From contig CM057225.1 in NCBI GenBank assembly GCA_029891385.1, positions 15,924,620 through 15,988,619 of the forward strand: DNA of 64,000 bases. Direction: 5' to 3'. The position numbers and the translations under genes are program-made. Numbering within the stretch: position 1 is the stretch's first letter; every line of letters starts with the position of its first letter. Below the pieces are notes generated by a model. It was given only the letters and a program-made list of their open reading frames with translations. It was not told the origin of the DNA and did no database searches. This DNA comes from Erythroxylum novogranatense. Its lineage: Eukaryota; Streptophyta; Magnoliopsida; Malpighiales; Erythroxylaceae. This document shows positions 35,715 through 46,799 of this stretch, in pieces.

Positions 35715-36225
35715 GATCACGAAGACCAATATAGAGAGAAGCAGAAATAGAGTCAGACCATACTGGATCACAAGTAGCCAATTGATCCCAGAGAGTTTGT
35801 AATTCAGAAACATAACTATGAAAAGTCTGATCTAATTGTTGATGCATCCGATGAAGGCGACGATAAAGTTGAAATTGGTGAATGTCATCAGAAACAGAAT
35901 ATCTGGTATGTAAGAAATCCCATACCTCTTTTGGAGTGTCGAATCTGCGAAATTCTAATTTAATCCTAGAGATGCACGTATTTCAAAACTAGGTGAGAAT
36001 CTGATGATTCTTGCTTTCCCATTGATCCATGAGATCTATGAAGTTGTTGTCATCCTCATTGGTTGCTTTTATTGGTTTAGGAATATCACCAGTGATATAT
36101 CGCCTAAAAAGACGACCTTTCAAGAAACTACACATCTCTTGAGACCATAAATAATAGTTTGATCCATCAAAAATAACAGTAATAGGATGACATATTGACT
36201 GGGAAATATCAGAAGTAGTCATCAT
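35715..36225 (-). pseudogene. C1 gag 5' part (copia), broken
   Basis: 36225-35989 is open from MMTTSDISQSICHPITVIFD (a copia gag start, with GSNYYLWSQEM as in UBN2/gag families) to a stop at 35989. A second frame carries LYRRLHRMHQQLDQTFHSYV and LQTLWDQLATCDPVW (35890-35750), then is cut by G1 at 35715. The gene continues at 15343. Stops at 35989 and a frame change make it non-functional. Confidence 0.88.
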
Positions 36226-36555
36226 TCAAAAAATATAGTCTTCACAAGAGAGAAAAAGAGCAAACCGAGCCTTATGTGGTTGAACCGAGTGGTCAAAGAG
36301 TTGAGCTGGTCTAGTCAACGGGCCAAGTAATTGATGGGAAGAAACTTTGGAAGTAGCGTGAGGCGTGGAGGCTCTATTCAAGGTGTTATTCTTTGGCGTT
36401 GAACTAAATGCGGAAGAGAAGAGTCCGAAAATATGACCGAATAAAATTTCGATAAAGACCGCGGCATAGCACGAAATAGAGAACGCAAAAAAGCAGAAGC
36501 GAGACTAAAGAAAATTCTTCGCAGCAAGGAAGAATAAACGCCCCAAAAAAATAGT
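36226..36555 (-). other. C1 5' leader
   Basis: Untranslated stretch between PBS and gag start of the copia element. Short open frames have no family signature. Confidence 0.7.
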
Positions 36556-36567
36556 GTTCTGATACTA
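36556..36567 (-). promoter_or_regulatory. C1 primer-binding site
   Basis: The minus strand reads TAGTATCAGAAC, two changes from TGGTATCAGAGC (initiator tRNA-Met). It abuts the 5' LTR. Confidence 0.85.
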
Positions 36568-36765
36568 TGTCGAGAGAATTGAGAAAGTTAAGAGAAGTTG
36601 TATGTGTTATTACATCTAATATTGAATACAAGGAAGCCTATGTATACACAAGAATAACATTCTATTTAGGAAAGAAGTTTGGCTTAAGCCTAAAGCTAAG
36701 CCTATAATTAAGCTTAAAATGAAGCCATAAGTATATTATTAACAGTTGGATTATATACATTAACA
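36568..36765 (-). repeat. C1 5' LTR
   Basis: 198 bp, TGTCGAGAG ... ATTAACA. Matches the split 3' LTR (8283-8328 plus 11639-11789) with few differences. Confidence 0.93.
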
Positions 36766-36770
36766 CAAAC
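36766..36770. repeat. Target-site duplication of C1 (right)
   Basis: CAAAC, identical to 8278-8282. Confidence 0.9.
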
Positions 36771-37729
36771 TATTCAGAATTAGTTTGTTTGTTATGATTC
36801 AACTTCGGCAATGTTTTTTTTTCTTTTTGTGATTTAGTAATCTGTTAAGTTTGAACATAGTACAATAGGAAGACGACCTAAAACACATGGAATGCAAGCA
36901 GTGACATTATGAGTTTCTAGCAAAAAATGCATTATTCTACATAGTCAGGATCCTGGGATCTCATAACATAATCTTAGATGAGAAAGGATCACATTATTAC
37001 TACCAGTGTTTCATTTACAAAACTGTAGATATCATATTAGGTAAGTCCCACTTTAATAAAATTTTAAAAAATCCATGCTAGCAAAAAATGTCATGTCAAC
37101 ATTTAACTAAAGAAGGCCTAACTCCATCAATTGTTTAGTCCATTCATGGGTTGTATTTTTTTAACATTTTCCAAACATTAAGGTTCAGTGTAAACGTTGG
37201 GGGCTAAATTGCTCGTTTAGCTCACAAGGTAAATACAGACATAATAATTTTAATATGGATTGAAGTCAATTGAAGGTTTAAATTTTAGGAAAAAAGGTTT
37301 TTGAAAAGAGTTGAAGGAAAATAATGGACAATACATAAATAAATAATTGTATAGATAAAAATAAATCAAAATAAAGATAAAAACATGTAAATAAATAAAT
37401 AAGAAAGAGAGAAAAGAAATAAGTCAATAAAACAAATAAAATAATAAACACAAAATAATTAAAAGAACATGTGTTACAAACAAAAGTATATAGGCTAATT
37501 AAAAGGCAAGAATTTAAGGAAAAAGTCCGGAAGGCTTATAAAAGAGAAAAAATTTCTATGTAAGGGTCTTTATTTGTACTTTAATTCATCAAAGTTTTTT
37601 TTGAGAGGCAAGTCCTCAATAAGCACCGAGAGAGTGGTATCGTTTCTAATCACTTACCCTCAATTATTCTTAGGTTTTCATCTTTGTTTCTTACAATTAT
37701 TAAGTATAATTTTCTTGCATCTACTCACT

Positions 37730-38640
37730 AGAGCATCAGTTGTCTCATTTTAATATATCGAAACCACCTAAATCTTGTCACTTTTTTACTATCAATGTTA
37801 GTAACTCACAACTTGTCTCTTAATAGTTCATTCATGATCTTATCTCTTCTTATAAGGTTGCATATCCAACAAAACATCTTTATCTCTATCACTATTAATT
37901 TATGATCATATGCATGTTTGATGTGTGAGCGATCTATCTCACATAGTAAGTTCGGCATAACTATTAAGCGGTAGAATTCACCTTTTAGGTTAAATGATAT
38001 TTTTTGTTACATAAAATTCCTAAAACTCTCCTCCATTTTAGCAAACGTAATTTGATGTCGCTCTGCATTGGACGATGAATCCAAAGTACTTAAAACAATC
38101 TTTCTATAGTATAATTTTAGTACCAATCTTCACTTCCACATTGAATGCAACCTTGAGATCTAAAAGTTACACCATGAGTACTCAATGTTAGTCTTGTTCA
38201 CTTTGAAGCTCTTTTACTCTAATTTATCCTTCCAAAGTTTTAACTTGTCATTAACACCATCTTTTGTTTCATCTGCTAAAAGTATGTTATCAATACAGCG
38301 ATACACCAAAGCACATCCTCTAGAATATTCTTAATAAGCTCATCCACAATAGGAAAGGGTTAAACAAGGATCTTTAGTGTAGCTCAATATTGATAAAAAA
38401 TGCTTTTGTATCTCCTTTTGTTATCCTTAATCTAGTCTTAGCATCATCATAGATATCCCTAACAACTTGTATATAGGCAACACAAACTCTCTTTAACTTT
38501 TAAATACCATGATGACATCTCTAATTACCTTGTCATAAATCATCTCTAAATAAATGAAAATCATGTACATGCCCTTATATTTGTCCTCTTAATACTCTAT
38601 TAATCGTCTAAATAAATAGTTGGTGTTATGATTCCATACA
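37730..38640 (-). pseudogene. L1-type LINE reverse transcriptase relic, copy A
   Basis: The minus strand in broken frames gives text like that of plant L1 RT: DTKAFFINIELH, VYRCIDNILLADETKDGVND (near 38300-38250, the (F/Y)xDD region reading IDN), a KYFGF-like stretch, then IRRDKIMNELLRDKL and TRFRWFRYIK (about 37860-37750). Stops are dense. It lies about 450 bp downstream of the AAP copy. The duplicate at 41640-42545 reads IDD at the catalytic site. Confidence 0.75.
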
Positions 38641-39140
38641 ATTGTAGAAAAAGCGAGCACCTTTTGTAAAAACTTTGAATAATTAACATTGACAATGGAA
38701 TCATGATAAAAGATATTCGAGGTATAATATAGAATCTCCAATAAATCTTTGTGGAATTAAAACACACTTTTGAAACATTATAAGGTATTAAAAAGAAGAG
38801 TTATTTTCCATCTATATAGAATATCATAAGCATTATTAAAAATTAGAAATTTATTTCTTAAAAATATTTTCCAAATCTTTTATTTTCATATAATATATTT
38901 TTAAATATTTTCACACTTAATACAATCACAATGAGCATAAGTGCTAAGATTTATTTTCTCAAAGGAGATTTTACCTTATAAAAAATTAAAAGTTATTTTA
39001 TTTGTTTTCAATTATGAAACATATTATTGGGAAACTAGAAAATAAAAAGATAATATATTTTCTTATAGCAGATGAAGCTTTTCAAACTGAAAACTTTGCA
39101 CAACTTGAATAAAGGTAGAAGTTTATTACATAGCAATGCA

Positions 39141-39700
39141 CTATTCCTCGGGGTTCCAAAGGGTTTGTATGTCACGAGAGAACGAATGAGGCCTTCAATG
39201 ATCCAACTCCTGCGACCGGTGAGGCGCCAAACAGCTCCAACTCGGTATTTTAAGCCAAACCCAAGTGGAAGAGAACTTAGAATATTAGCCCTTGCAATGT
39301 ACATTTTATGGGAAATACAATGTCAAGGGCCGAAGGAAATTGCTCCAAGGAGACCCAAGAAGTTGTTGAAGAATGGAAGTAACATTGCTAAAACTGATGT
39401 TAGCACCACAAATGCAGTTCTCCACACCAATCTACATAGGTTTAGATAATAGACGCCATAATATGGTATGCTAATGGCATGTTCACTTGTTATCAACTTG
39501 TTGTCGGGCCAATGTTTCTGGCATTTTGTCTCCACGAAATTAAAGATTGGCTGAGCGAAAACTTGGTATTATAATGGAAATGGTGTTAGAATCAGATTGC
39601 ATGCACAAGCTTATGTCTTTTTTATCATTCAACTCACCTGATAGGCACCAATGAGGTGGACGGCAATGCATATATTAGCAAAGTCAACAAGCCAGAAAGG
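39141..39700 (-). pseudogene. AAP 3' fragment, copy A (exon 7 and end of exon 6)
   Basis: Exon 7 copy at 39141-39561: 39535 down to about 39327 codes for the same ~68 residues as the intact gene (METKCQKHWPDNKLITSEH onward), then a frameshift (AISFGP instead of AISFWPL) and another near the end, so the stop is lost. Its acceptor has AAG for CAG. The exon 6 piece is 39638-39700 and stops abruptly at the duplication breakpoint. No promoter or first exons: a dead duplicate. Confidence 0.9.
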
Positions 39701-39739
39701 CCTTGAACGAATTTGTTCTTTCCTCTAGCTCCTGGCTAA

Positions 39740-40690
39740 GGACTAGTTACTCACTAACTAGGAAAGAGTGTGACGACATTTCACTATAGATGTCGATTGT
39801 GCGCATTGCCAGCAGGAAGAATCCTCGTTGCATGTAATGCGAGACTACGCTTAAAGCCCGACAAGTGTGGAGCGACTTCCTCCTCAAATCGTCTCACATG
39901 TCTTCTACACTATGTCCCCGAGAGAGTGGTTCACTCACAACCTCCAATCTCACCGACATGCGATGGGGCATGACTAGTCCATCTTATTTGGCATTACTTG
40001 CTGGTTCCTCTGGAAATAGAGGAATATGTCCCTCTTCGATGATCAGTTCTCTTGCCCATCCTCACCCATTTTTCCTATTTTGTTTTATGTAGGTATTCTC
40101 CACCATTCAGCAGCTTGGCACGATAGAGTCCTCGACCTCGACAGGAGCGAATCATCGGGTGGAACAAACCTCCCACAGGTTGGCTCAAATTAAACACAGA
40201 TGGTGCATGCAAACGAGCCTCGTCCGTAGCTACTGCAGGAGGGCTTCTCCGGGATAGTGACAGTAACTGGTAGGGAGGATTTACATAAAACCTTAGCTGG
40301 TGCACTCCATTCACCGTGGAACTCTAGGGAGTCTATATTGGGTTGACCCTTGCATGAAATTTGGGGTACTGACGGATCGAGCTTGAAGTAGATTCCATAA
40401 CGGTGATCGATGTCCTATCTTTCCCAGTTCACCGGGCCAGATCTCTCAACTCTCTAGTTCGAGGCATCAATGAATTATTCAATAGGAGCTGGATTGTTGT
40501 TCATCGACACATTGAGAGAGCAACAGATGTGCCTTGGTGGCTTGTCAATTATCGCAGTCACTTTGATGTGGAATCACTTATTTTGCCACAACACCTACGG
40601 GTGCCACATGATCCTTTTAGAGGATTTATCGGAACTTGTCTCTCCAACTTGCCGTGTAATTTTGGTTATTTTTCCTTTAAAAATCATTAA
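39740..40690 (+). pseudogene. LINE 3' fragment: zf-RVT and RNase H-like domains, broken
   Basis: DVDCAHCQQEESSLHVMRD (about 39785-39845; C-x2-C and H) is the zinc-binding zf-RVT region seen after RT in plant L1 elements, followed by ARQVWSDFL. About 300 bases later PTGWLKLNTDGACKR (near 40155-40200) and AGGLLRDSD start an RNase H-like (RVT_3) domain, continuing ELEVDSITVIDVLSFPVH (near 40380-40425). 40403-40690 is open. Stops and frameshifts separate the parts. The fragment occupies exactly the space between duplication copies A and B, and no obvious poly(A) tail ends it. Confidence 0.8.
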
Positions 40691-41639
40691 TTTTTCAACA
40701 TAGTACAATAGGAAGGCGACCTAAAGCACATGGAATAGCAATAATGCATTATTCTACATAGTCAGTATCCTGGAATCTCAGAACAAAATCTTAGATGAGA
40801 AAGGATCACATTATTACTACCAATGTTTCATTTACAAAATTGTAGATATCATATTAGGTAGGTCCTACTTTAATAATTTTTTTAAAAAAATCCATGTTAG
40901 CAAAAAAATGTCACGTCAGTATTTAACTAACGAAAGCCTAACTCCGTCAGTTGTTTAGTCCACTTAAGGGTTGTTGTTTTTTACATTTTTCAAATGTTAA
41001 AGTTCATTTTGAATGTTTTGCAAACATTAGAGTTCATTTTAAACGCTCCGAAATGCCTAAGTCCAACTCAAATTTTAGTTTAAACGTTGAGGGCTAAATT
41101 GCTCTCTTGGCCTACAAGGTAAATACAAACATAATAATTTTAATGTGGATTGAAGTCAATTAAAGGTTTAAATTTTAGGAAAAAAGGTTTTTGAAAACAG
41201 TTGAAAGAAAATAATGGATAAATACATAAATAAATAATTGTATAGATAAAATAAATTAAAATAAAGATAAAAACAAGTAAATAAATAAAGAGAAAAAGAA
41301 ATAAGTCAATAAAACAAATAAAATAATAAACACGAAATAAATAAAATAATTAAAAGAACATGTGTTACAAACAAAAGTATTTAAGCTAATTAAAAAGCAA
41401 GAATTTAAGGGAAAAGTCCAAAAGGCTTATAAAGAGAGAGAGAATTTTCTATGTAGGGTCTTTATTTGTGCTTTAATTCATCAAAGCTTTTTATTGAGAG
41501 TCAAGTCCTCAATAAGCGCTAGTAGAGTCGTATCGTTTCTAATCGCTTTTCCTCAATTCTTCTTAGGTTTTCATCTTTGTTTCTTGCAACTATTAAGCAC
41601 AACTTTCTTACATCTACTCACTAGAGCATCAGGTTGTCT

Positions 41640-42545
41640 CATTTTAATATGTCTAAACTACCTAAGCCTTGTCACTTTTTTTACTATCAATGTTAGTAAC
41701 TCACAACTTGTCTCTTAATAGTTCATTCATGATCTTATCTCTTCTTATAAGGTTGCATATCCAACAAAACATTTTATCTCTATCACTATTAATTTATGAT
41801 CACATGCATGTTTGATGGGTTAACAATCTATCTCATATAACATGTTCACCTAATTATTAAGCGGTAGAATTCACCTTTAGGTTAAACGACGTTTTTTCAC
41901 ATAAAATTCCTACCACTCTCCTCCATTTTAGCAAACGTAATTTGATGTCGCCTCTTGCATTGGACGATGAATCCAAGATACTTAAAACAATCTTTTTAGA
42001 GTATAATTTCAGTACCAATCTTGACTTTCACATTGAATGCAACCTTGAGATCCAAAAGTTACACCATGAGTATGCATAATGTTAGTCTTGTTCACTTTGA
42101 AGCTCTTTTACTCTAATTTATCCTTCCAAAGTTTTAACTTGTCATTAACATCATCTTTTGTTTCATCCATTAAAAGTATGTCATCAATACACAGTATACA
42201 CCAAGGCACATCCATATTCTTAGTAAGCTCAGTCACAACTTTTACAAATAGAAAAGAGCTAAACAAGGATCTTTAGTGTAGCTCGATGTTGATAAAAATG
42301 CTTTTATATCTCCTTTTGTTATCTTTAAGTCTTAGCATCTTCATAAATATCCCTAATAACTTGTATATAAGCAACATAAACTCTCTTTAACTTTTAAATA
42401 CCTCCACATGACATCTCTAATTATCTTGTCATAAATTTTCTCTAAATAAATGAAAATCATGTACATGCCCTTATATTAATTTGTCCTCATAATATTCTAT
42501 TGATCGTCCAAATAAATAGTTGTTGTTATGACTCCATACAATTGT
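41640..42545 (-). pseudogene. L1-type LINE reverse transcriptase relic, copy B
   Basis: Same relic as 37730-38640. Near 42190 the minus strand reads CIDDILLMDETKDDVND, with the catalytic DD kept, then the same C-terminal RRDKIMNEL block near 41745. Many stops. It lies downstream of the AAP 3' end and probably predates the duplication. Confidence 0.75.
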
Positions 42546-42987
42546 AGAAAAAGGCAGCACCTTTCGTAATAACTTTGAATAATTAACATTGAGAATGGAA
42601 TCATGATAAAAGATATTCCAGGTATAATATAGAATCTAATTAAAACATACTTTTGAAAGATTATATGGTATTAAAAGAAGGAGTTATTTTCCATCTATAT
42701 AGAATATCATAAGCATCATTAAAATTAGAAATTTATTTCTTAAAAATAATTTCAAATCTTTTATTTTCATAGAATATATTTTTAAATATTTTCATAATCA
42801 ATATAATCACAATGAGTATAAGTGCTAAGATTTATTTTCTCAAAGGAGATTTTACCTTATAAAAAAATTAAAAGTTATTTTATTTATTTTCAATTATGAA
42901 ACATATTATTGGGTAATTAGCTTTTCTTATAGCAAATGAAGTTTTTTCAAACTGAAAAACTTTGCACGGCTTGAATAAAGGTAGAAG

Positions 42988-42993
42988 TTTATT
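42988..42993 (-). terminator. Possible AAP polyadenylation signal
   Basis: The minus strand reads AATAAA 14 bases after the AAP stop. It is close to the stop, so the true cleavage site may use a later signal in this AT-rich flank. Confidence 0.4.
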
Positions 42994-43006
42994 ACAGAGC
43001 AATGCA

Positions 43007-45992
43007 CTATTCCTCGGGGGTTCCAAAGGGTTTGTATGTCCTGAGAGAATGAATGAGGCCTTCAACTGATCCAGCTCCTGAGACCAGTGAGACTGTCAAG
43101 CAGCTCCAACTCAGTATTTTAAGCCAAATCCAAGTGGAAGAGAACTTAGGAATATTAGCCCTTGCAATGTACATTTCTATGGGGAAATACACTGTCAAGG
43201 GCCAGAAGGAAATTGCTCCAAGGAGACCCAAGAAGTTGTTGAAGAATGGAAGTAACATTGCTAAAACTGATGTTAGCACCACAAATGCAGTTCTCCACAC
43301 CAATCTGCATAGGTTTAGATAATATACGCCATAATATGGGATGCTAATGGCATGTTCACTTGTTATCAACTTGTTATCGGGCCAATGTTTCTGGCATTTT
43401 GTCTCCACGAAATTAAAGATTGGCTGAGCGAAAACCTGGTATTGTAATGAAAACGGTGTTAGAATCAGATTGCATGCACAAGCTTATGTCCTTTTTTTTT
43501 TTCATTCAACTCACCTGATAGGCACCAATGAGGTGGACGGCAATGCATATATTAGCAAAGTCAACAAGCCAGAAAGGTTCGTAGAAACCAAAACCAGTAA
43601 GGAAGTTGCCAGGAGCGTCATTTCCAAATGCTGCATAACCAATGCAACCACACAGAAGATAGAAGGCGGTGGTCGTCGCGATCCCAGCAAAGGATGCCCT
43701 CTTCATTGATTTGTTCTCCGGGGGATTTTGCTTTAATGTGTCCTGCAATTCAGAGACGGAACAGTTGTGTTACATCATTGCTACTTGTGAATTTGAATCT
43801 GATAATACTCGAAATAATTGTGCATGAAACTGAACAGAGGACGAGGGAAACAGGTAAGAGTATGCGCAAAGTAGGCTTAGACAGCACATCACTAGAGCCA
43901 TCATATTAAACGGCCCAGAACATGGAAGCAGTGGTCCATAGGGAATCTCTCTACAGACAGACCCATAAGGACCATATCAGGACACTACTGTAGTATTACC
44001 ACAAGAACAACTTGGTCCTCCACAAAAGTAGACTCTAGAGAAGTAAATCAATTTGGTACAAGCAACTTTCAAATTTCCTTTGGCATGGGAACCCACCAAA
44101 AGTCATAGAGTCGGTCCCGATGTGTTTGTCTATTGCTACTTTTATGAAATTTATCCTTCTGCACGTCTTAAAAGTTCTTTCAATGTATGTATGTAACATC
44201 TCTAAATTTGTAACATCTCCTCTGAACTTTTCAAGATTTACACCTAACTGTTAGCATGGTTGGTTTCCACAGTGCAATCGATCTCGCAGACGGTAGCGGT
44301 AGTAAGCCCATGCCAACATTTACTCTGGCACGCATTTCGAGTTCCATCTATGGATTGCACTATCAGGTCGCCATTACTTGAAACTAACCCACTTGCATGA
44401 ATGCTCCAGTTTTATAGTATTTTCCTTTCGAATCTTAATTCACAGAGTGTAATGATAATGAAGAAATTATGATAAGACACGAACACGAGATATCTGAGAA
44501 AGAATTTTCAGTACAACCCATAAACGAACTAAAGTATAAAACAACAGTAAAGTGTTAGCCAATTAACTGAGTACCTGGATCTCGACGAGCACAGTGGAGA
44601 AGGCATACGAGAAGGCTATGTCACCAATAGCTTGGAATGTCCTCCAAACTTTCTGTTCTGCCGACACCTCTACTCCAACTGTCACTCCCGTCAAGGTTGT
44701 CCTTGCATGTGCCCCACCTTCACAAATCAAGAGTAACACATACAGTTTCAACCGATTTATTAATTAAAACAGCAGATCAAAGATTTTCTGGTCCAAGTTC
44801 ATACTCGCTACTTTTGCAATGGAAAGTCCAACGCCAATGGAAGCGTAAGCAAAAGACATGACTGCTGCAAGTATCGAGAGCCACGAGCTTATGGAAATTC
44901 GGTATTTGACTTAGCAGGATTTGGATGCAGCCAAAGATTATCATGTATGGATTGTTCGATATCTGACACCTTACATGATGCCCGTGCTTGTGGAAACAAT
45001 CTGATCTCTTCACGGCCCTAACAACCGAACATAGTTTTGTATTTTAGTTAGAGCTACATAGATGAATAGCTAAGTCACCAATCAGATCCCCATAACCCAA
45101 TAACGCTGTGACAAATCTTTATTATCGTCGGTTTGTGGTACTCTTGAATTGTGAAATGAATACAACTAGAACAACCTGTTCTTAATTATCTTATCATACA
45201 GAAAAAATATAAATAAATTTTCAACAAATAATCCTGAGTTCGAGTTTGGTGATAGAGTTGATGAATGTGTTGGAACTTACACCATACTAATGGAAGCAGT
45301 AATAGTGTAACCAATAGTGATTCCCACCAGATTTGTGTACTGAGCCAGTCCACATAATTGAACTTTCCTGCCTCCTGATACAAATTGTCGAGAGAAAGAG
45401 AAGAATCATCAAGTGAAAAACTAAGTTTTTACGGCGGAGGATTGCTATATAACAGACAGTACGAGGTATTGACATAATCGAACACGACAAACAAACCTAA
45501 GTTGGCTCTAACGGCATCCATATACGTGTAGTTTCTCTTTCCGGTGACTGGATCAGGAGATCTGTAACAGTCGGCGAGAAGAGTCGAAGTGAACAAAGTG
45601 ATAAACGAGAAGGACATCATAATAATAGGTCCAGCCAACCAGCCCAACTGAGCTATGGCCCATGCCAGAGAGAGCACTCCAGAGCCTATCACGGCGGTGA
45701 TAATATGGGAACTTGCAGTCACCCATGTACCTTTACAAATAACATAGAAAAGAAAATCAAAGAAGAATGCGTTAAAACAAGATAAAACTGAAAAGAAGAC
45801 CGCGATATAAATGCAAGAGCAAAAATATACTCACTCGGAAAAGAGATAAGGTATGAGAAAAAAGAACATACCAGTTCTTTTGGCTCGACCATCATCATCT
45901 AGGTTCTTGCGAATTCCACCATTATCATAACCTTCAGGTTGATGTTCTACGTAGAAGCTATTGTCTGCCATTTCTTTAGACTGTCCCTCCAT
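43007..45992 (-). CDS. Amino acid permease (AAP family), seven exons, one frameshift lesion
   Basis: Plasma-membrane H+/amino acid symporter of the AAAP family (Aa_trans fold). Exons (minus strand): 45872-45992, 45497-45730, 45281-45374, 44805-45017, 44575-44717, 43515-43742, 43007-43435, all with GT-AG introns and matching phases. Length about 487 codons, usual for AAPs. Start MEGQSKEMADNSFYVEHQ at 45992; a second ATG (MADNSF) at 45971 is the alternative. Family landmarks: KRTGTWVTASSHIITAVIGS, GVLSLAWAIAQLGW, DCYRSPDPVTGKRNYTYMDA, GRKVQLCGLAQYTNLVGI, GYAAFGNDAPGNFLTGFGFY and FWPLTVYFPIEMYIA. The end LKILSWSCLTVSLV fits the AAP6-like subgroup as I remember it. One lesion: in exon 4 about 44884-44887 the serine codon after IPNFHKL is two bases short, shifting the rest out of frame. 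Either a pseudogene or a consensus error. The last exons are duplicated at 39141-39700. Confidence 0.88.
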
Positions 45993-46186
45993 TCTCTTTC
46001 ACTCTGTGTGTTGTTTATGTAGCACAGGAGAAATATATGGCTGCAATAAAGTGAGGGTATCGAAATATTATAGAAAGGCGCAAATACGAAAATAAATTAA
46101 GGGGGTGTTTTGATTAAGTCACAATAATTGCGGAGGCGACCCAAAGTCAATCGGCAGTGTCAAAGCAGTAGAAGCTAGTGCCTCGG

Positions 46187-46194
46187 CTATATAG
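46187..46194 (-). promoter_or_regulatory. Candidate TATA box (proximal) of AAP gene
   Basis: CTATATAG about 195 bp upstream of the AAP start codon. It would give a 5' leader of about 160 bases. Confidence 0.3.
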
Positions 46195-46334
46195 GAAAAG
46201 AGAAAGCTGCTTTAATGAACAAAATACTACAAGAAATCAACAAACACACAACCGTTTAGTATTTTAGGAATACCAGGAGCATATAGGAGCCTGTGGAATT
46301 ATTAATAACAGAGAGAACTTATACACTATCCATA

Positions 46335-46358
46335 ATGGTGTGGTGTGGTGTGGTGGTG
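46335..46358. repeat. GTGGT microsatellite in AAP upstream region
   Basis: Three to four copies of TGGTG in tandem, just downstream of the distal TATA candidate relative to transcription. Confidence 0.8.
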
Positions 46359-46375
46359 ATGGGTGGCGCGGTAGT

Positions 46376-46385
46376 CTTTTTATAA
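46376..46385 (-). promoter_or_regulatory. Candidate TATA box (distal) of AAP gene
   Basis: The minus strand reads TTATAAAAAG, the better TATA match, about 385 bp upstream of the start codon. A CCACA-type short repeat (about 46333-46359) follows immediately in the transcribed direction. Confidence 0.4.
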
Positions 46386-46477
46386 CCCCACGCGACGGTC
46401 CCCACTTCTTTTTTGTGTAGTTAGGTTTGGACCATCAAGAAGGAAACGTTTTGTATCCTAATTACCATCCATTTTTC

Positions 46478-46789
46478 TCAGACAAGAAATCTGTTGACTG
46501 TGCCACAACACCGAGGTATCAATCCTGTTGTTGAGGTCGGTTCTTCTTTTCTTTTTGTTTTCCTTTTTGTCATTTCGGACATGAATGGGTACTTTTTTAA
46601 TGTGTTCCATCCCGACTTCAAGAACAACACGTAATCTTGGCTTTTGGGGCTTTGACGATTCCAGTTGAATTCTCTAAATGCCACGATTGAAAGTGCTAAA
46701 GCAAAGTGAAATTGATCAGGCTGTTCATCTATCAATTTTGTCCATTCTTTATCACCTTCAATTATGTATGATGGTTTTAGAGGGTTCAC
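46478..46789 (-). CDS. Small open frame of unknown status (103 codons)
   Basis: Starts MNPLKPSYIIEGDKEWTKLI and ends in a basic KRKTKRKEE stretch. I recognise no family. It lies divergently close to nothing and upstream of the AAP promoter on the same strand. It could be a chance frame or an exon or relic of another gene. No supporting signals beyond its length; weak call. Confidence 0.15.
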   Translation of the reverse strand: MNPLKPSYIIEGDKEWTKLIDEQPDQFHFALALSIVAFREFNWNRQSPKSQDYVLFLKSGWNTLKKYPFMSEMTKRKTKRKEEPTSTTGLIPRCCGTVNRFLV

Positions 46790-46799
46790 AGATCACGAC

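Larger units (their letters stand above)
8283..36765 (-). mobile_element. Ty1/copia retrotransposon C1, host of the nested insertions
   Basis: 5' LTR 36568-36765 and 3' LTR 8283-11789 (the latter split by a solo LTR) both begin TGTCGAGAG/TGTCAAGAG and end ATTAACA. Five-base duplications CAAAC flank it at 8278-8282 and 36766-36770. Reading leftward: PBS, gag, [G1 insertion], gag end with zinc knuckle, protease, integrase, RT, RNase H, PPT. Without insertions it would be about 4.8 kb. All domains are recognisable but carry many stops and frameshifts. Confidence 0.93.
36850..39700. repeat. Segmental duplication, copy A (AAP 3' end and downstream flank)
   Basis: Matches 40696-43574 (copy B) from ACATAGTACAATAGGAAG to GCCAGAAAGG with small indels; copy B has an extra stretch at about 40990-41080. 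Content: AT-rich flank, an L1-like RT relic (37730-38640, minus strand), AT-rich DNA, AAP exon 7 and the end of exon 6. The breakpoints lie at about 36850/40696 and exactly at 39700/43574 inside AAP exon 6. The duplication is direct, so the copies are head to tail. Confidence 0.92.
40696..43574. repeat. Segmental duplication, copy B (at the AAP gene)
   Basis: Counterpart of 36850-39700. It runs without a break into AAP exon 6 and the rest of the gene, so B is the original location and A the copy, or A is a truncated second copy. Confidence 0.92.
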
